5,499 nt of DNA from Burkholderiales bacterium (GTDB lineage Bacteria > Pseudomonadota > Gammaproteobacteria > Burkholderiales > Burkholderiaceae_C). Location: NCBI GenBank assembly GCA_947462175.1, contig CANHOE010000194.1, forward strand, positions 1 through 5,499, in the 5' to 3' direction. The notes under the pieces are model-generated. The model saw nothing but the letters and a program-made list of their open reading frames with translations. It searched no databases and was not told the origin of the DNA. The position numbers were made by a program, and so were the translations under genes. This document shows positions 1 to 5,499 of this stretch, in pieces. Positions within the stretch are counted from its first letter, which is position 1. Every line of letters starts with the position of its first letter.

Positions 1-1653
1 CAGGCCCATGCCGGCTCCCGCTGCGACGAACAACAAAACGGTGGTGGCGATCACCATCCAGCGATGTTCGACACACCAGTCGAGGCTGCGGCGCATGCGG
101 CGATAGACCGGTCGGTCGTAGGGATCATGCGCCACCGCGTCTGCGGGGCCCGTGCTCAGCCTGGACATCGACTTTGGCAGCAGCACCACGCCCAGGTAAG
201 GCGTGAACACCACCGCCACCAACCACGACGCCATCAACGCGAGACCAACCACCCAGAAGATGCCGCCGGCGTAATCGCCCGAGATGGACTGCGCGAAGCC
301 GACAGGCATGAAGCCGGCCACCGTCACCATCGTGCCGGTGAGCATCGGGAGCGCGGTCGAGGTGTAGGCGAAGGTCGCCGCCTTGACGCGGTCCATGCCT
401 TGTTCCATCTTCACCACCATCATCTCGACGGCGATGATGGCGTCGTCGACCAGCAGGCCGAGCGCAATGATGAGCGCCCCGAGCGAGATGCGGTCGAGTG
501 CCCAGCCTGCGGCGTACATCACGATCGCCACCAGTCCCAGCACCAGGGGCACCGAGGCAGCCACCACAACGCCGGTCCGCCAGCCCAGCGCAATGAACGA
601 AACCACCAGAACGATGGCGAGCGCCTCGAGGAATGAGCGTTCGAACTCCCACACTGCCGCCTCGACCACCGTCGGCTGGTCGGCGTACTTCTCCAGGCGT
701 ACCCCCACTGGCAGACGAGCCTGCAACTCGGTTTGGCGTGCGTCCAGCGCCTTCCCGATGGCCAGCAGGTTGCTGCTGCGTGACACCGTGACGCCGAGGG
801 CCAGCACCGCTTCGCCGTTGTGCCGAACGGTGAACGTGGGCGGGTCTTCCAGTGCATTGCGAACGGTCGCCACATCCGACAGCCGCAGCAATCGCCCGCC
901 CGCCTCGATCGGCAGTGCCTCGATGTCCGCGACATCGTGCACGGCACCACTGATGCGCACGAAGGTGCGCTCGACGCTGCCCTCGACGGCGCCAGCAGGG
1001 GTCATCGCGTTCTGACGTGAGAGCGCATCGATCAGGCTCTGCGGCGTCAGTCCCAAGGCTGCCAGACGCCTGCTGGAAAACTCCACATGAACCTGTTGCG
1101 CCTGTCGCCCGAGCAAGTCGACCTTGTTGACGCCGGGCACTGACTGCAGGCCGCGCTTCAGGTCTTCGGCCAGCGCCTGCAATTCAGGCCATTCGAGCTC
1201 GGGAGCTTGCAAGGCATACAACACCGTGTAGACGTCGGTGAATTCGTCATTGAAGAACGGACCGCGTACACCATCGGGGAATTCGCCGCGGACGTCCCCA
1301 ATCTTCTTGCGCGCCTGGTACCAGGCCGCATCGAGCAGCTTCTTCGAGGTGCCACCCTTCATCCAGAGGGTCAGACCGCCATAGCCCTGCCGCGAGAAGC
1401 TGCGGATGTAATCGACGCCGTCGATTTCCTGCAGTTCTCGCTCCATTCGGTTGAGCACTTCGTCTTGCACTTGTTGCGCAGTAGCGCCAGGCCACGCAAC
1501 GACCGCGGTCATGGTCGGGACTTCAAAGTTGGGATCTTCGAGCCGCCCCAGTTTCGTGAATGAGGCCAGGCCAAGAACCAGCGTCGCGATGATCAGGAAC
1601 AGCACCATCGGGCGGTGCGTCACCGCCCATTCGGACAGATTGAATGACTTCAT
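1..1653 (-). CDS. RND efflux permease, N-terminal 551 residues (TriC/MexK-like), cut by window edge
   Basis: Inner-membrane proton-driven pump subunit of a tripartite RND exporter; the reading frame runs open from ATG at 1653 to the left edge, so only about half of the usual 1,000-1,050 residues is visible. It starts MKSFNLSEWAVTHRP, followed by TM1 (about residues 14-32), a periplasmic porter region (about 35-335), then TM2 (about 338-357), TM3 (361-381), TM4 (389-410), TM5 (434-456), TM6 (466-492) and the start of TM7 (531-550). TM4 has the paired aspartates D403-D404 in GLLVDDAIIAVE (bases 442-447), equivalent to AcrB D407/D408, as expected for drug-type (HAE) rather than metal-type pumps. 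The segments FFNDEF, VEMMVVKMEQG and VVFTPYLGV resemble the TriC/MexK branch as I recall it. The start overlaps the adaptor stop as ATGA with only a weak upstream Shine-Dalgarno match, suggesting translational coupling. Substrate cannot be told from sequence. Confidence 0.95.
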   Translation of the reverse strand, partial: MKSFNLSEWAVTHRPMVLFLIIATLVLGLASFTKLGRLEDPNFEVPTMTAVVAWPGATAQQVQDEVLNRMERELQEIDGVDYIRSFSRQGYGGLTLWMKGGTSKKLLDAAWYQARKKIGDVRGEFPDGVRGPFFNDEFTDVYTVLYALQAPELEWPELQALAEDLKRGLQSVPGVNKVDLLGRQAQQVHVEFSSRRLAALGLTPQSLIDALSRQNAMTPAGAVEGSVERTFVRISGAVHDVADIEALPIEAGGRLLRLSDVATVRNALEDPPTFTVRHNGEAVLALGVTVSRSSNLLAIGKALDARQTELQARLPVGVRLEKYADQPTVVEAAVWEFERSFLEALAIVLVVSFIALGWRTGVVVAASVPLVLGLVAIVMYAAGWALDRISLGALIIALGLLVDDAIIAVEMMVVKMEQGMDRVKAATFAYTSTALPMLTGTMVTVAGFMPVGFAQSISGDYAGGIFWVVGLALMASWLVAVVFTPYLGVVLLPKSMSRLSTGPADAVAHDPYDRPVYRRMRRSLDWCVEHRWMVIATTVLLFVAAGAGMGL

Positions 1654-2831
1654 CGCTGCGCGCCAGACGCCTCGACTGGCGCGGTGTCAATCGCATCTGC
1701 CAGCGGTCTCGCAACCGCGCGCACGCGCATCGTGGCATCCAGCTTTTGCGCTCCGACCGACACCACCAGCGCGCCTTCGGAGAGTCCACGTACGCGCACC
1801 ACGTCGTTGGTCTGCGACAGCACCCGCACTGGCGAGCGCGTGAGCGTGCCGGCGTTCGGATCGACGACCCATACCGTTGGTGACTGCGCCACCGACAGCA
1901 CGGCGCCCAGCGGCAAAGGCGCCGAGAGTTCGCTGTTCTGGCGGCTCAGATGCAGCTCGACGGTGCTACCCAAGCGCGGACCAGCTGCGCTCGCCATCGA
2001 TGCCGCGGGTGTCGTGATGGTGTACCGAGCCCGAAAGGTGCGCGTCGCGGCGCTGGCGGACGGCGCGAGCTCGCGCAGGCTCAGCTCCAACGGCCTGGCC
2101 GCGTCTTCGCCTGGCTGCGCAAGCAGGCGCGCGCTGGCGCGGTAGGCGCGGAGGTCTGGCGCCAGCGATTCCGGGACATCGACCACGACATCGAGCGCAG
2201 TCGTCCGTGCCAACGTGATCAGGGGCTGTGCTTCGCCGATGACTTGACCGACTTCGAAGCGGCGTGCTGTCACCACGCCATCGAAGGGTGAGGACAACGT
2301 CGCGTAGTCGAGTTGGCGGCGGGCCAGGTCGAGTTGACCGCGCGCCCGAGAGAGATGCGCCAATGCCGCATCAGCGCGCGCTTGCTGTCGCTCAAGGTCG
2401 GCCCCGCCTACCGAGCCATCGGTCAGCAGCCGCCGAAAGCGTGCCGCGTCGCTGGACGCCTGGTCCGCCTCGATCTGACTGGCACGCCACTGCTGCGCGG
2501 CGACATCGACAGCGAGCCGGAGGTCCGCCTCGTCGAGACGCGCCAGCAATTGCCCTTGTCGGACGCTCTGGCCGACATCGACTGCGCGCAGGGCGACCTT
2601 GCCACCGACTCGAAAGGACAACTCGCTTTCGAAGCGGGCGCTGATCGTCCCGCTGAAGCGGCGTTCACTCTCGCCCACGCCATGGCGAACCGGCGTCACG
2701 TATACCGGCTGGATGGGCGTCGCGGGCTGTGGCGCAGGACTGCAAGCAACCAGCAGCAACGCCATTGCAAGGCACAGCCAGGAGCGCAGCGAACGCCAGG
2801 TCGGTGCATGGGAATGACGGCGGATGTTCAT
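1650..2831 (-). CDS. RND efflux periplasmic adaptor (membrane-fusion protein), lipoprotein
   Basis: Periplasmic adaptor joining the RND permease to the outer-membrane channel (393 residues, normal for the HlyD/AcrA-type family). The N-terminus has basic residues, a hydrophobic stretch (about 19-29) and a lipobox ending LLVAC, predicting lipidation at C30; residue +2 is Ser, not the Asp that classically retains lipoproteins in the inner membrane of E. coli. The first half-lipoyl motif lies around residues 72-100 (SFRVGGKV, then VGQSVRQGQLLARLD), a coiled-coil alpha-hairpin at about 102-177, and the second half-lipoyl motif at about 178-208 (LSSPFDGVVTARRFEVGQVI). A beta-barrel and membrane-proximal domain follow to about residue 372. 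The last 20 residues are low in structure. ATG at 2831 overlaps the outer-membrane factor stop (ATGA) and has a GGAAAG 9 bases upstream inside that gene; the stop overlaps the permease start. Family assignment is firm, substrate unknown. Confidence 0.95.
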   Translation of the reverse strand: MNIRRHSHAPTWRSLRSWLCLAMALLLVACSPAPQPATPIQPVYVTPVRHGVGESERRFSGTISARFESELSFRVGGKVALRAVDVGQSVRQGQLLARLDEADLRLAVDVAAQQWRASQIEADQASSDAARFRRLLTDGSVGGADLERQQARADAALAHLSRARGQLDLARRQLDYATLSSPFDGVVTARRFEVGQVIGEAQPLITLARTTALDVVVDVPESLAPDLRAYRASARLLAQPGEDAARPLELSLRELAPSASAATRTFRARYTITTPAASMASAAGPRLGSTVELHLSRQNSELSAPLPLGAVLSVAQSPTVWVVDPNAGTLTRSPVRVLSQTNDVVRVRGLSEGALVVSVGAQKLDATMRVRAVARPLADAIDTAPVEASGAQR

Positions 2832-4393
2832 CGGATGTCGCTTTCCAGGACGGTCTGAGTGGCTGCTTTGGTGTCTGGCCTCGGCACAGGGGCAGGCGGC
2901 TCGGACGGGCGTGCCCCGGTCTCCGCCTCGACCCGCCAGCCGCCACCCATCGACTTGAAGAGCTGGACCGCGTTGAGGGCGAGCTGGGTGCGACTCTCGA
3001 CGACCGCCATCTCCGCGACGATGACATTGCGCTGGGCATCAAACAGCGGCAACAGGCCGATCTGGCCTTCTCGGTACAGCGACTCGGCGTGGCGCACTCC
3101 TGTCCGTCGCAGCGCGAGTGTCTGACCCATCGCTGCGAGACGCGCGCGCTCTTCGGCAAGCGCGACGAGGCTGCTTTCGACTTCCTGCACGGCGCCGAGC
3201 ACCCGTTGTTCGTAACTCAGCGCTGCGATGCGTTCGCGTGCCGATTGCTGCTCGATCGCGGCTTGCAGCCGGCCGGCATTGAAGATGGGCATCGAGAACG
3301 CAAGCGCCACATTGCTATAGCGGACCGGCGACAGGTCGAGCATGTTGAGGCGCAGGTCTTCTCCGCCGAGCAACGCGGCCAGGAAGAACTTCGGCAGCAG
3401 ATCGGCCTGGCTTTCGCGCAATCGCGCACTGGCGGCCGCCAGTTGCCTTTCGGCGGCCCGCAAGTCCGGACGGCGCGACAGCAGCTCAACTGGCTGGCCG
3501 GCCGCCAACACCGGTACCTCTGGCAGCATGACCGGAGCGGTTGCCTCGAGGCCCTCCAGTGCGTCGCTGGCGGATCGGCCGAGGAGCAGCGCCAGCTGAT
3601 GCTCGGTGGTGGCGATCAATGCACGAAGCGGCGGGAGTTGTGCCGAAAGCGAGGCTGTCTCGCCTGCGGCCCGTGACACATCGAAACGGCTGGCCTCGCC
3701 CGCAGCTTCTCGGCTTTGTGTCAAGCGCTCGCTGTCGGCCTGCGACTGCAGCAGTGCCCGAATCCGTTCCAGTCGTGCCCGGGCGCCTTGGTGAATCAGG
3801 TACTGTCTCGCGACTTCGGCGCTGATCAGCAGACGAGCACTGTCGACGCCGAAGGCCGCAGCCTCGGCATCGAACTGGGCCGCGTTCGATGCGGCCCGTG
3901 CGGCGCCGAACACATCAAGCTCCCAACTCAGATCGACAGAGGCTCGGTACGCCCGCACGTCGGGTGAGTTCTGTTTCACCTGGGCGGGCAGACCGCTCCG
4001 CTGATCGGACGCGGACGCATTCAATCCAAGCGTCGGAGCCAGGCGGGAATCGACTGCACGCAACGCTGAACGTGCTTCCTCAACCCGCAATGCGGCCACG
4101 CGGATGTCCAGATTCGAAGCGAGCGCGCGCTCGATCAGGGCCGTGAGCGTCGGATCACCGAAGCATTGCCACCATGCCGATTCAAACGACTTGCCCGCTT
4201 CTGACGCGGTACGGAACGTGTCTGCGGTGACGTGAGACTGCGCGAGTGAGCGTGCAGGCTCAACCGTGGCAGTGCAGCCGAAGATCCCCAGCAACAGCGC
4301 AGATGCCGAGGCAGCGACCCCGCAACGAACGAAGCTGGAACGCAACTCCGATGGGGTCGACCGGGGGATGGAGGCGGGTGGATTCACGACCAC
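2828..4393 (-). CDS. RND efflux outer-membrane factor, NodT/OprM-type lipoprotein
   Basis: Outer-membrane channel (TolC-like trimer subunit) that completes the pump; 521 residues, slightly long for the family. A lipobox ends GIFGC, predicting lipidation at C40 after a rather long 24-residue n-region. Family marks in order: WWQCFGDPTLTALIERAL (74-91), ALASNLDIRVAALRVEEAR (90-108), WELDVFGAAR (157-166), LLSRRPDLRAAERQL (304-318), SMPIFNAGRL (367-376) and LFKSMGGGW (478-486). The two outer-membrane efflux repeats cover about 75-265 and 295-480. After GGGW there is a 35-residue tail with several Pro-containing repeats. The start is GTG at 4393; a second in-frame GTG lies two codons later at 4387 and neither has a clear Shine-Dalgarno. 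An in-frame TGA at 4417-4415 rules out a longer start. It is the first gene of the operon, unlike the common adaptor-permease-channel order. Confidence 0.94.
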   Translation of the reverse strand: MVVNPPASIPRSTPSELRSSFVRCGVAASASALLLGIFGCTATVEPARSLAQSHVTADTFRTASEAGKSFESAWWQCFGDPTLTALIERALASNLDIRVAALRVEEARSALRAVDSRLAPTLGLNASASDQRSGLPAQVKQNSPDVRAYRASVDLSWELDVFGAARAASNAAQFDAEAAAFGVDSARLLISAEVARQYLIHQGARARLERIRALLQSQADSERLTQSREAAGEASRFDVSRAAGETASLSAQLPPLRALIATTEHQLALLLGRSASDALEGLEATAPVMLPEVPVLAAGQPVELLSRRPDLRAAERQLAAASARLRESQADLLPKFFLAALLGGEDLRLNMLDLSPVRYSNVALAFSMPIFNAGRLQAAIEQQSARERIAALSYEQRVLGAVQEVESSLVALAEERARLAAMGQTLALRRTGVRHAESLYREGQIGLLPLFDAQRNVIVAEMAVVESRTQLALNAVQLFKSMGGGWRVEAETGARPSEPPAPVPRPDTKAATQTVLESDIR

Positions 4394-4404
4394 GAAGCGA
4401 CTTT

Positions 4405-4421
4405 GTTGACAGCGTCAACCA
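4405..4421. promoter_or_regulatory. Operator candidate O1 (proximal to efflux genes)
   Basis: A perfect 6-bp-arm palindrome, GTTGAC-agc-GTCAAC, occupies 4405-4419, with CA following. It spans the predicted transcription start of the efflux operon (about 4414). Its 17-base unit matches the reverse complement of the second site at 16 of 17 positions, so the pair is very unlikely to be accidental. Inference: binding site of the divergent TetR-family protein. Its TTGACA also resembles a plus-strand -35 box, but no fitting -10 follows. Confidence 0.75.
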
Positions 4422-4450
4422 TTGTGGTGTTTTCTGGTTGACGCCGTCAA
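4414..4450 (-). promoter_or_regulatory. Predicted sigma-70 promoter of the efflux operon
   Basis: On the minus strand TTGACG (4450-4445) matches the -35 consensus at five of six positions, and CACAAT (4426-4421) matches the -10 at four of six, with an 18-base spacer. Transcription would start near 4414, leaving a leader of about 20 bases before the GTG at 4393. Both core elements lie in or next to the palindromes O1 and O2, which fits direct repression. Position is inferred from the sequence only. Confidence 0.5.
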
Positions 4451-4451
4451 C
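4435..4451. promoter_or_regulatory. Operator candidate O2 (over the efflux -35 box)
   Basis: A second perfect palindrome, GTTGAC-gcc-GTCAAC, occupies 4437-4451, preceded by TG. Its centre (4444) is 32 bp from the centre of O1 (4412), about three helical turns, which would put two bound dimers on the same DNA face. The site contains the predicted -35 hexamer of the leftward efflux promoter. Inference: second repressor site of the local TetR-family protein. Confidence 0.75.
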
Positions 4452-4471
4452 ATTGCTGCCTTGCCTTGCGA

Positions 4472-4499
4472 TTGCCAAGCCTGGGCACCGTGCTAGTGT
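4472..4499 (+). promoter_or_regulatory. Possible promoter of the TetR-family gene
   Basis: TTGCCA (4472-4477), a 16-base spacer and TAGTGT (4494-4499) preceded by TGC as an extended -10 form the best plus-strand promoter candidate. The -10 match is modest. It begins about 20 bases beyond O2, so if real the regulator may be only partly autorepressed. An undetected promoter overlapping O2 is the alternative. Confidence 0.3.
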
Positions 4500-4531
4500 T
4501 GCCTCTTGAGCCATTGCGAACCGAGACTCGG

Positions 4532-5146
4532 ATGCCCAAAAAGATCAAGCCCGTAGAGCCTGTCGATCTGAAGGAAGCCTGCATCCAGGTGGCCCGCGAC
4601 TTCATTGCGGAGCATGGCATCGAGAACCTGAGTCTGCGCGATGTCGCCCGCCGGCTCGGCGTGTCGCACCAGGCGCCCTATCGCCACTATCCAAACCGGG
4701 ATCATTTGCTGGCTGAGGTCCTGCGACGCTGCTTTCAAGGCTTTGCGATGCATCTTGACGCTCGCGATCGCCTTGACGATCCCAAGGCCGACCTGCAATC
4801 GATGGGTCGCCAGTACTTGAGCTATGCCGCACAGCACCCGCTCGAGTACCGATTGATGTTCGACACGCCATGGCCGCAGGCTGCAGAACATCCGAGTCTG
4901 CTGCAGGACGCGCGACACGCGTTCGATTTATTGCTCGGTGTGTTGCGGCGCATCCATGGCACGCAAGCGTCCAAGCGGGCGCTCATCGAGCTCGACGCGC
5001 TGTACATCTGGTCGTCGATGCATGGGGTCGTGGGGATCATGCAATGCAAGCTGACGGATCGGCTCGAACTGTCGCCACAGGTGCCTGATCAGGCCGCCCT
5101 GCATGTGATGCAGATGATCCTGAAAGCCATGGACAGCCATCGCTGA
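4532..5146 (+). CDS. TetR/AcrR-family transcriptional repressor, likely regulator of the divergent pump
   Basis: DNA-binding repressor of 204 residues, the usual size for the family. The N-terminal TetR domain covers about residues 12-62: an opening helix (LKEACIQVARDFIAEHGIENLS) and a helix-turn-helix at about 34-54 (LRDVARRLGVSHQAPYRHYP), followed by the typical NRDHLLAEV. The C-terminal ligand and dimer domain carries W160, H164 and G165 in WSSMHGVVGI, which recalls the WHG-type C-terminal domain (TetR_C_33). The ATG at 4532 was chosen because it leaves a short basic lead-in; in-frame TTG and GTG codons further up would add an atypical N-terminus. The ribosome site is weak (GAG 6 bases before ATG). 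Divergent placement 138 bases from the pump genes, with twin palindromes between, makes it the probable local repressor; the ligand is unknown. Confidence 0.93.
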   Translation: MPKKIKPVEPVDLKEACIQVARDFIAEHGIENLSLRDVARRLGVSHQAPYRHYPNRDHLLAEVLRRCFQGFAMHLDARDRLDDPKADLQSMGRQYLSYAAQHPLEYRLMFDTPWPQAAEHPSLLQDARHAFDLLLGVLRRIHGTQASKRALIELDALYIWSSMHGVVGIMQCKLTDRLELSPQVPDQAALHVMQMILKAMDSHR

Positions 5147-5162
5147 TCCGCCGCGGTACCAA

Positions 5163-5184
5163 CGGCCGCCTTCGGCGGTGGCCG
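5163..5184. terminator. GC-rich hairpin between convergent genes, possible terminator
   Basis: Within the 63-base gap between the TetR-family gene and the convergent exonuclease gene, CGGCCGCC (5163-5170) can pair with GGTGGCCG (5177-5184) around a 6-base loop, with one G-U pair in plus-strand RNA. A shorter alternative fold (CCGCC-ttc-GGCGG, 5166-5178) also exists. There is no run of T after it on either strand, so it is not a classical intrinsic terminator; it may act as a weak bidirectional one or protect 3' ends. Confidence 0.35.
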
Positions 5185-5209
5185 CGAGCCGCTGTGGCGT
5201 GCCAGCTGA

Positions 5210-5499
5210 TCAGAGCGTGACGTCGTAGTCAATCGTCAGCGGCGCGTGGTCTGAAAAGCGCGGCTCGAGGTGAATGTCAGCGCGGCGCGCGCGGGCGGCG
5301 ATGCCTGGGGTGGCGAGGTGGTAGTCGATGCGCCAGCCGACGTTCTTCGCCCAGGCCTGGCCGCGGTTGCTCCACCAGGTATATCGATCCGGGTTGGGGT
5401 CCAGCGTGCGGAACACATCGACCAGGCCAGCGCCCGCCTCGGCGTCGAGCAGATGGGTCATCCACGCGCGCTCCTCCGGCAGGAAGCCGCTGTTCTTCA
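5210..5499 (-). CDS. xthA: Exodeoxyribonuclease III, C-terminal 95 residues, cut by window edge
   Basis: DNA-repair enzyme of the exonuclease III/AP-endonuclease family, which cuts DNA at abasic sites and degrades one strand from 3' ends. Only the last 95 residues of a usual 250-270 are inside the window; the frame is open to the right edge. It begins KNSGFLPEERAWM, followed by GLVDVFRTLDP, YTWWSNRGQAWAKN, VGWRIDYHLATP and ends RFSDHAPLTIDYDVTL. The RIDY aspartate and the SDH pair (Asp at bases 5251-5249, His at 5248-5246) match the catalytic D-H at the end of the fold (E. coli D258-H259). The gene converges on the TetR-family gene and shows no functional tie to the pump; it is most likely an unrelated chromosomal housekeeping neighbour. 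The true start lies outside. Confidence 0.95.
   Translation of the reverse strand, partial: KNSGFLPEERAWMTHLLDAEAGAGLVDVFRTLDPNPDRYTWWSNRGQAWAKNVGWRIDYHLATPGIAARARRADIHLEPRFSDHAPLTIDYDVTL

Noticed and set aside
64..1020. Overlapping plus-strand open frames, including a His/Arg-rich 190-residue one and a 210-residue Ser/Thr-rich one
   Set aside because: They lie antisense to the RND permease, whose translation matches the family throughout; their composition is what high-GC codon bias produces on the opposite strand.
2729..3676. 315-residue plus-strand open frame
   Set aside because: Antisense to the adaptor start and the outer-membrane factor, both well supported; no recognisable domain and unnatural Gln/Arg-rich composition.
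4406..4434. Plus-strand promoter using TTGACA of O1 as a -35 box
   Set aside because: No acceptable -10 hexamer at 16-18 bases spacing (gttttc at 17).
4405..4451. Twin palindromes as a CRISPR-like or mobile-element inverted repeat
   Set aside because: Only two units, short spacing, no transposase or duplicated target, and position exactly over a predicted promoter beside a TetR gene; operator explanation is sufficient.
4466..4531. Upstream TTG/GTG starts that would lengthen the repressor by up to 22 residues
   Set aside because: They would fall in the predicted promoter region and add an N-terminus unlike the family; ATG at 4532 gives the normal spacing to the helix-turn-helix.
4493..4918. 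141-residue minus-strand open frame opposite the repressor gene
   Set aside because: Mirror frame of a convincing TetR-family gene; no domain recognised.
1..5499. A new defence, mobile or otherwise undescribed system
   Set aside because: All substantial open sequence is accounted for by known families (RND pump, TetR regulator, exonuclease III); no unexplained gap exceeds about 140 bases.

Overview
The window is GC-rich, gene-dense and typical of a proteobacterial chromosome. The protein types point to a Gram-negative host with an outer membrane: a NodT-type outer-membrane lipoprotein, a periplasmic adaptor lipoprotein and an RND permease. The style of the exonuclease III C-terminus (a YTWWSNRGQ segment, then a GWRIDYHL segment) suggests a beta-proteobacterium (Burkholderiales-like) or a related high-GC gamma-proteobacterium. 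That placement is recalled family knowledge, not a search result.

Layout. Positions 1-4393 on the minus strand hold a complete-looking tripartite efflux operon read right to left: outer-membrane factor (4393-2828), membrane-fusion adaptor (2831-1650), then RND inner-membrane permease (1653 to beyond position 1, only its first 551 codons visible). Both junctions are 4-base ATGA stop/start overlaps, so the three parts are probably co-transcribed and translationally coupled. Positions 4394-4531 are a divergent control region. Positions 4532-5146 on the plus strand encode a TetR/AcrR-family repressor. A 63-base gap with a GC-rich hairpin separates it from the convergent 3' end of an exonuclease III gene (minus strand, entering from the right edge).

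How it fits together. The control region carries two near-identical palindromes (GTTGAC-N3-GTCAAC), 32 bp centre to centre and mirror-oriented. One covers the predicted -35 box of the efflux promoter and the other covers its predicted start of transcription. The simplest reading is that the divergent TetR-type protein represses the pump by binding both sites and lets go when it binds a pump substrate or related ligand. The permease N-terminal half looks like the TriC/MexK branch of drug-type (HAE) RND pumps, with the paired proton-relay aspartates intact. No frameshift, insertion element, RNA gene or CRISPR array was seen. The window is a well-preserved regulated efflux locus rather than a new kind of system; the twin-operator geometry is its most informative detail.
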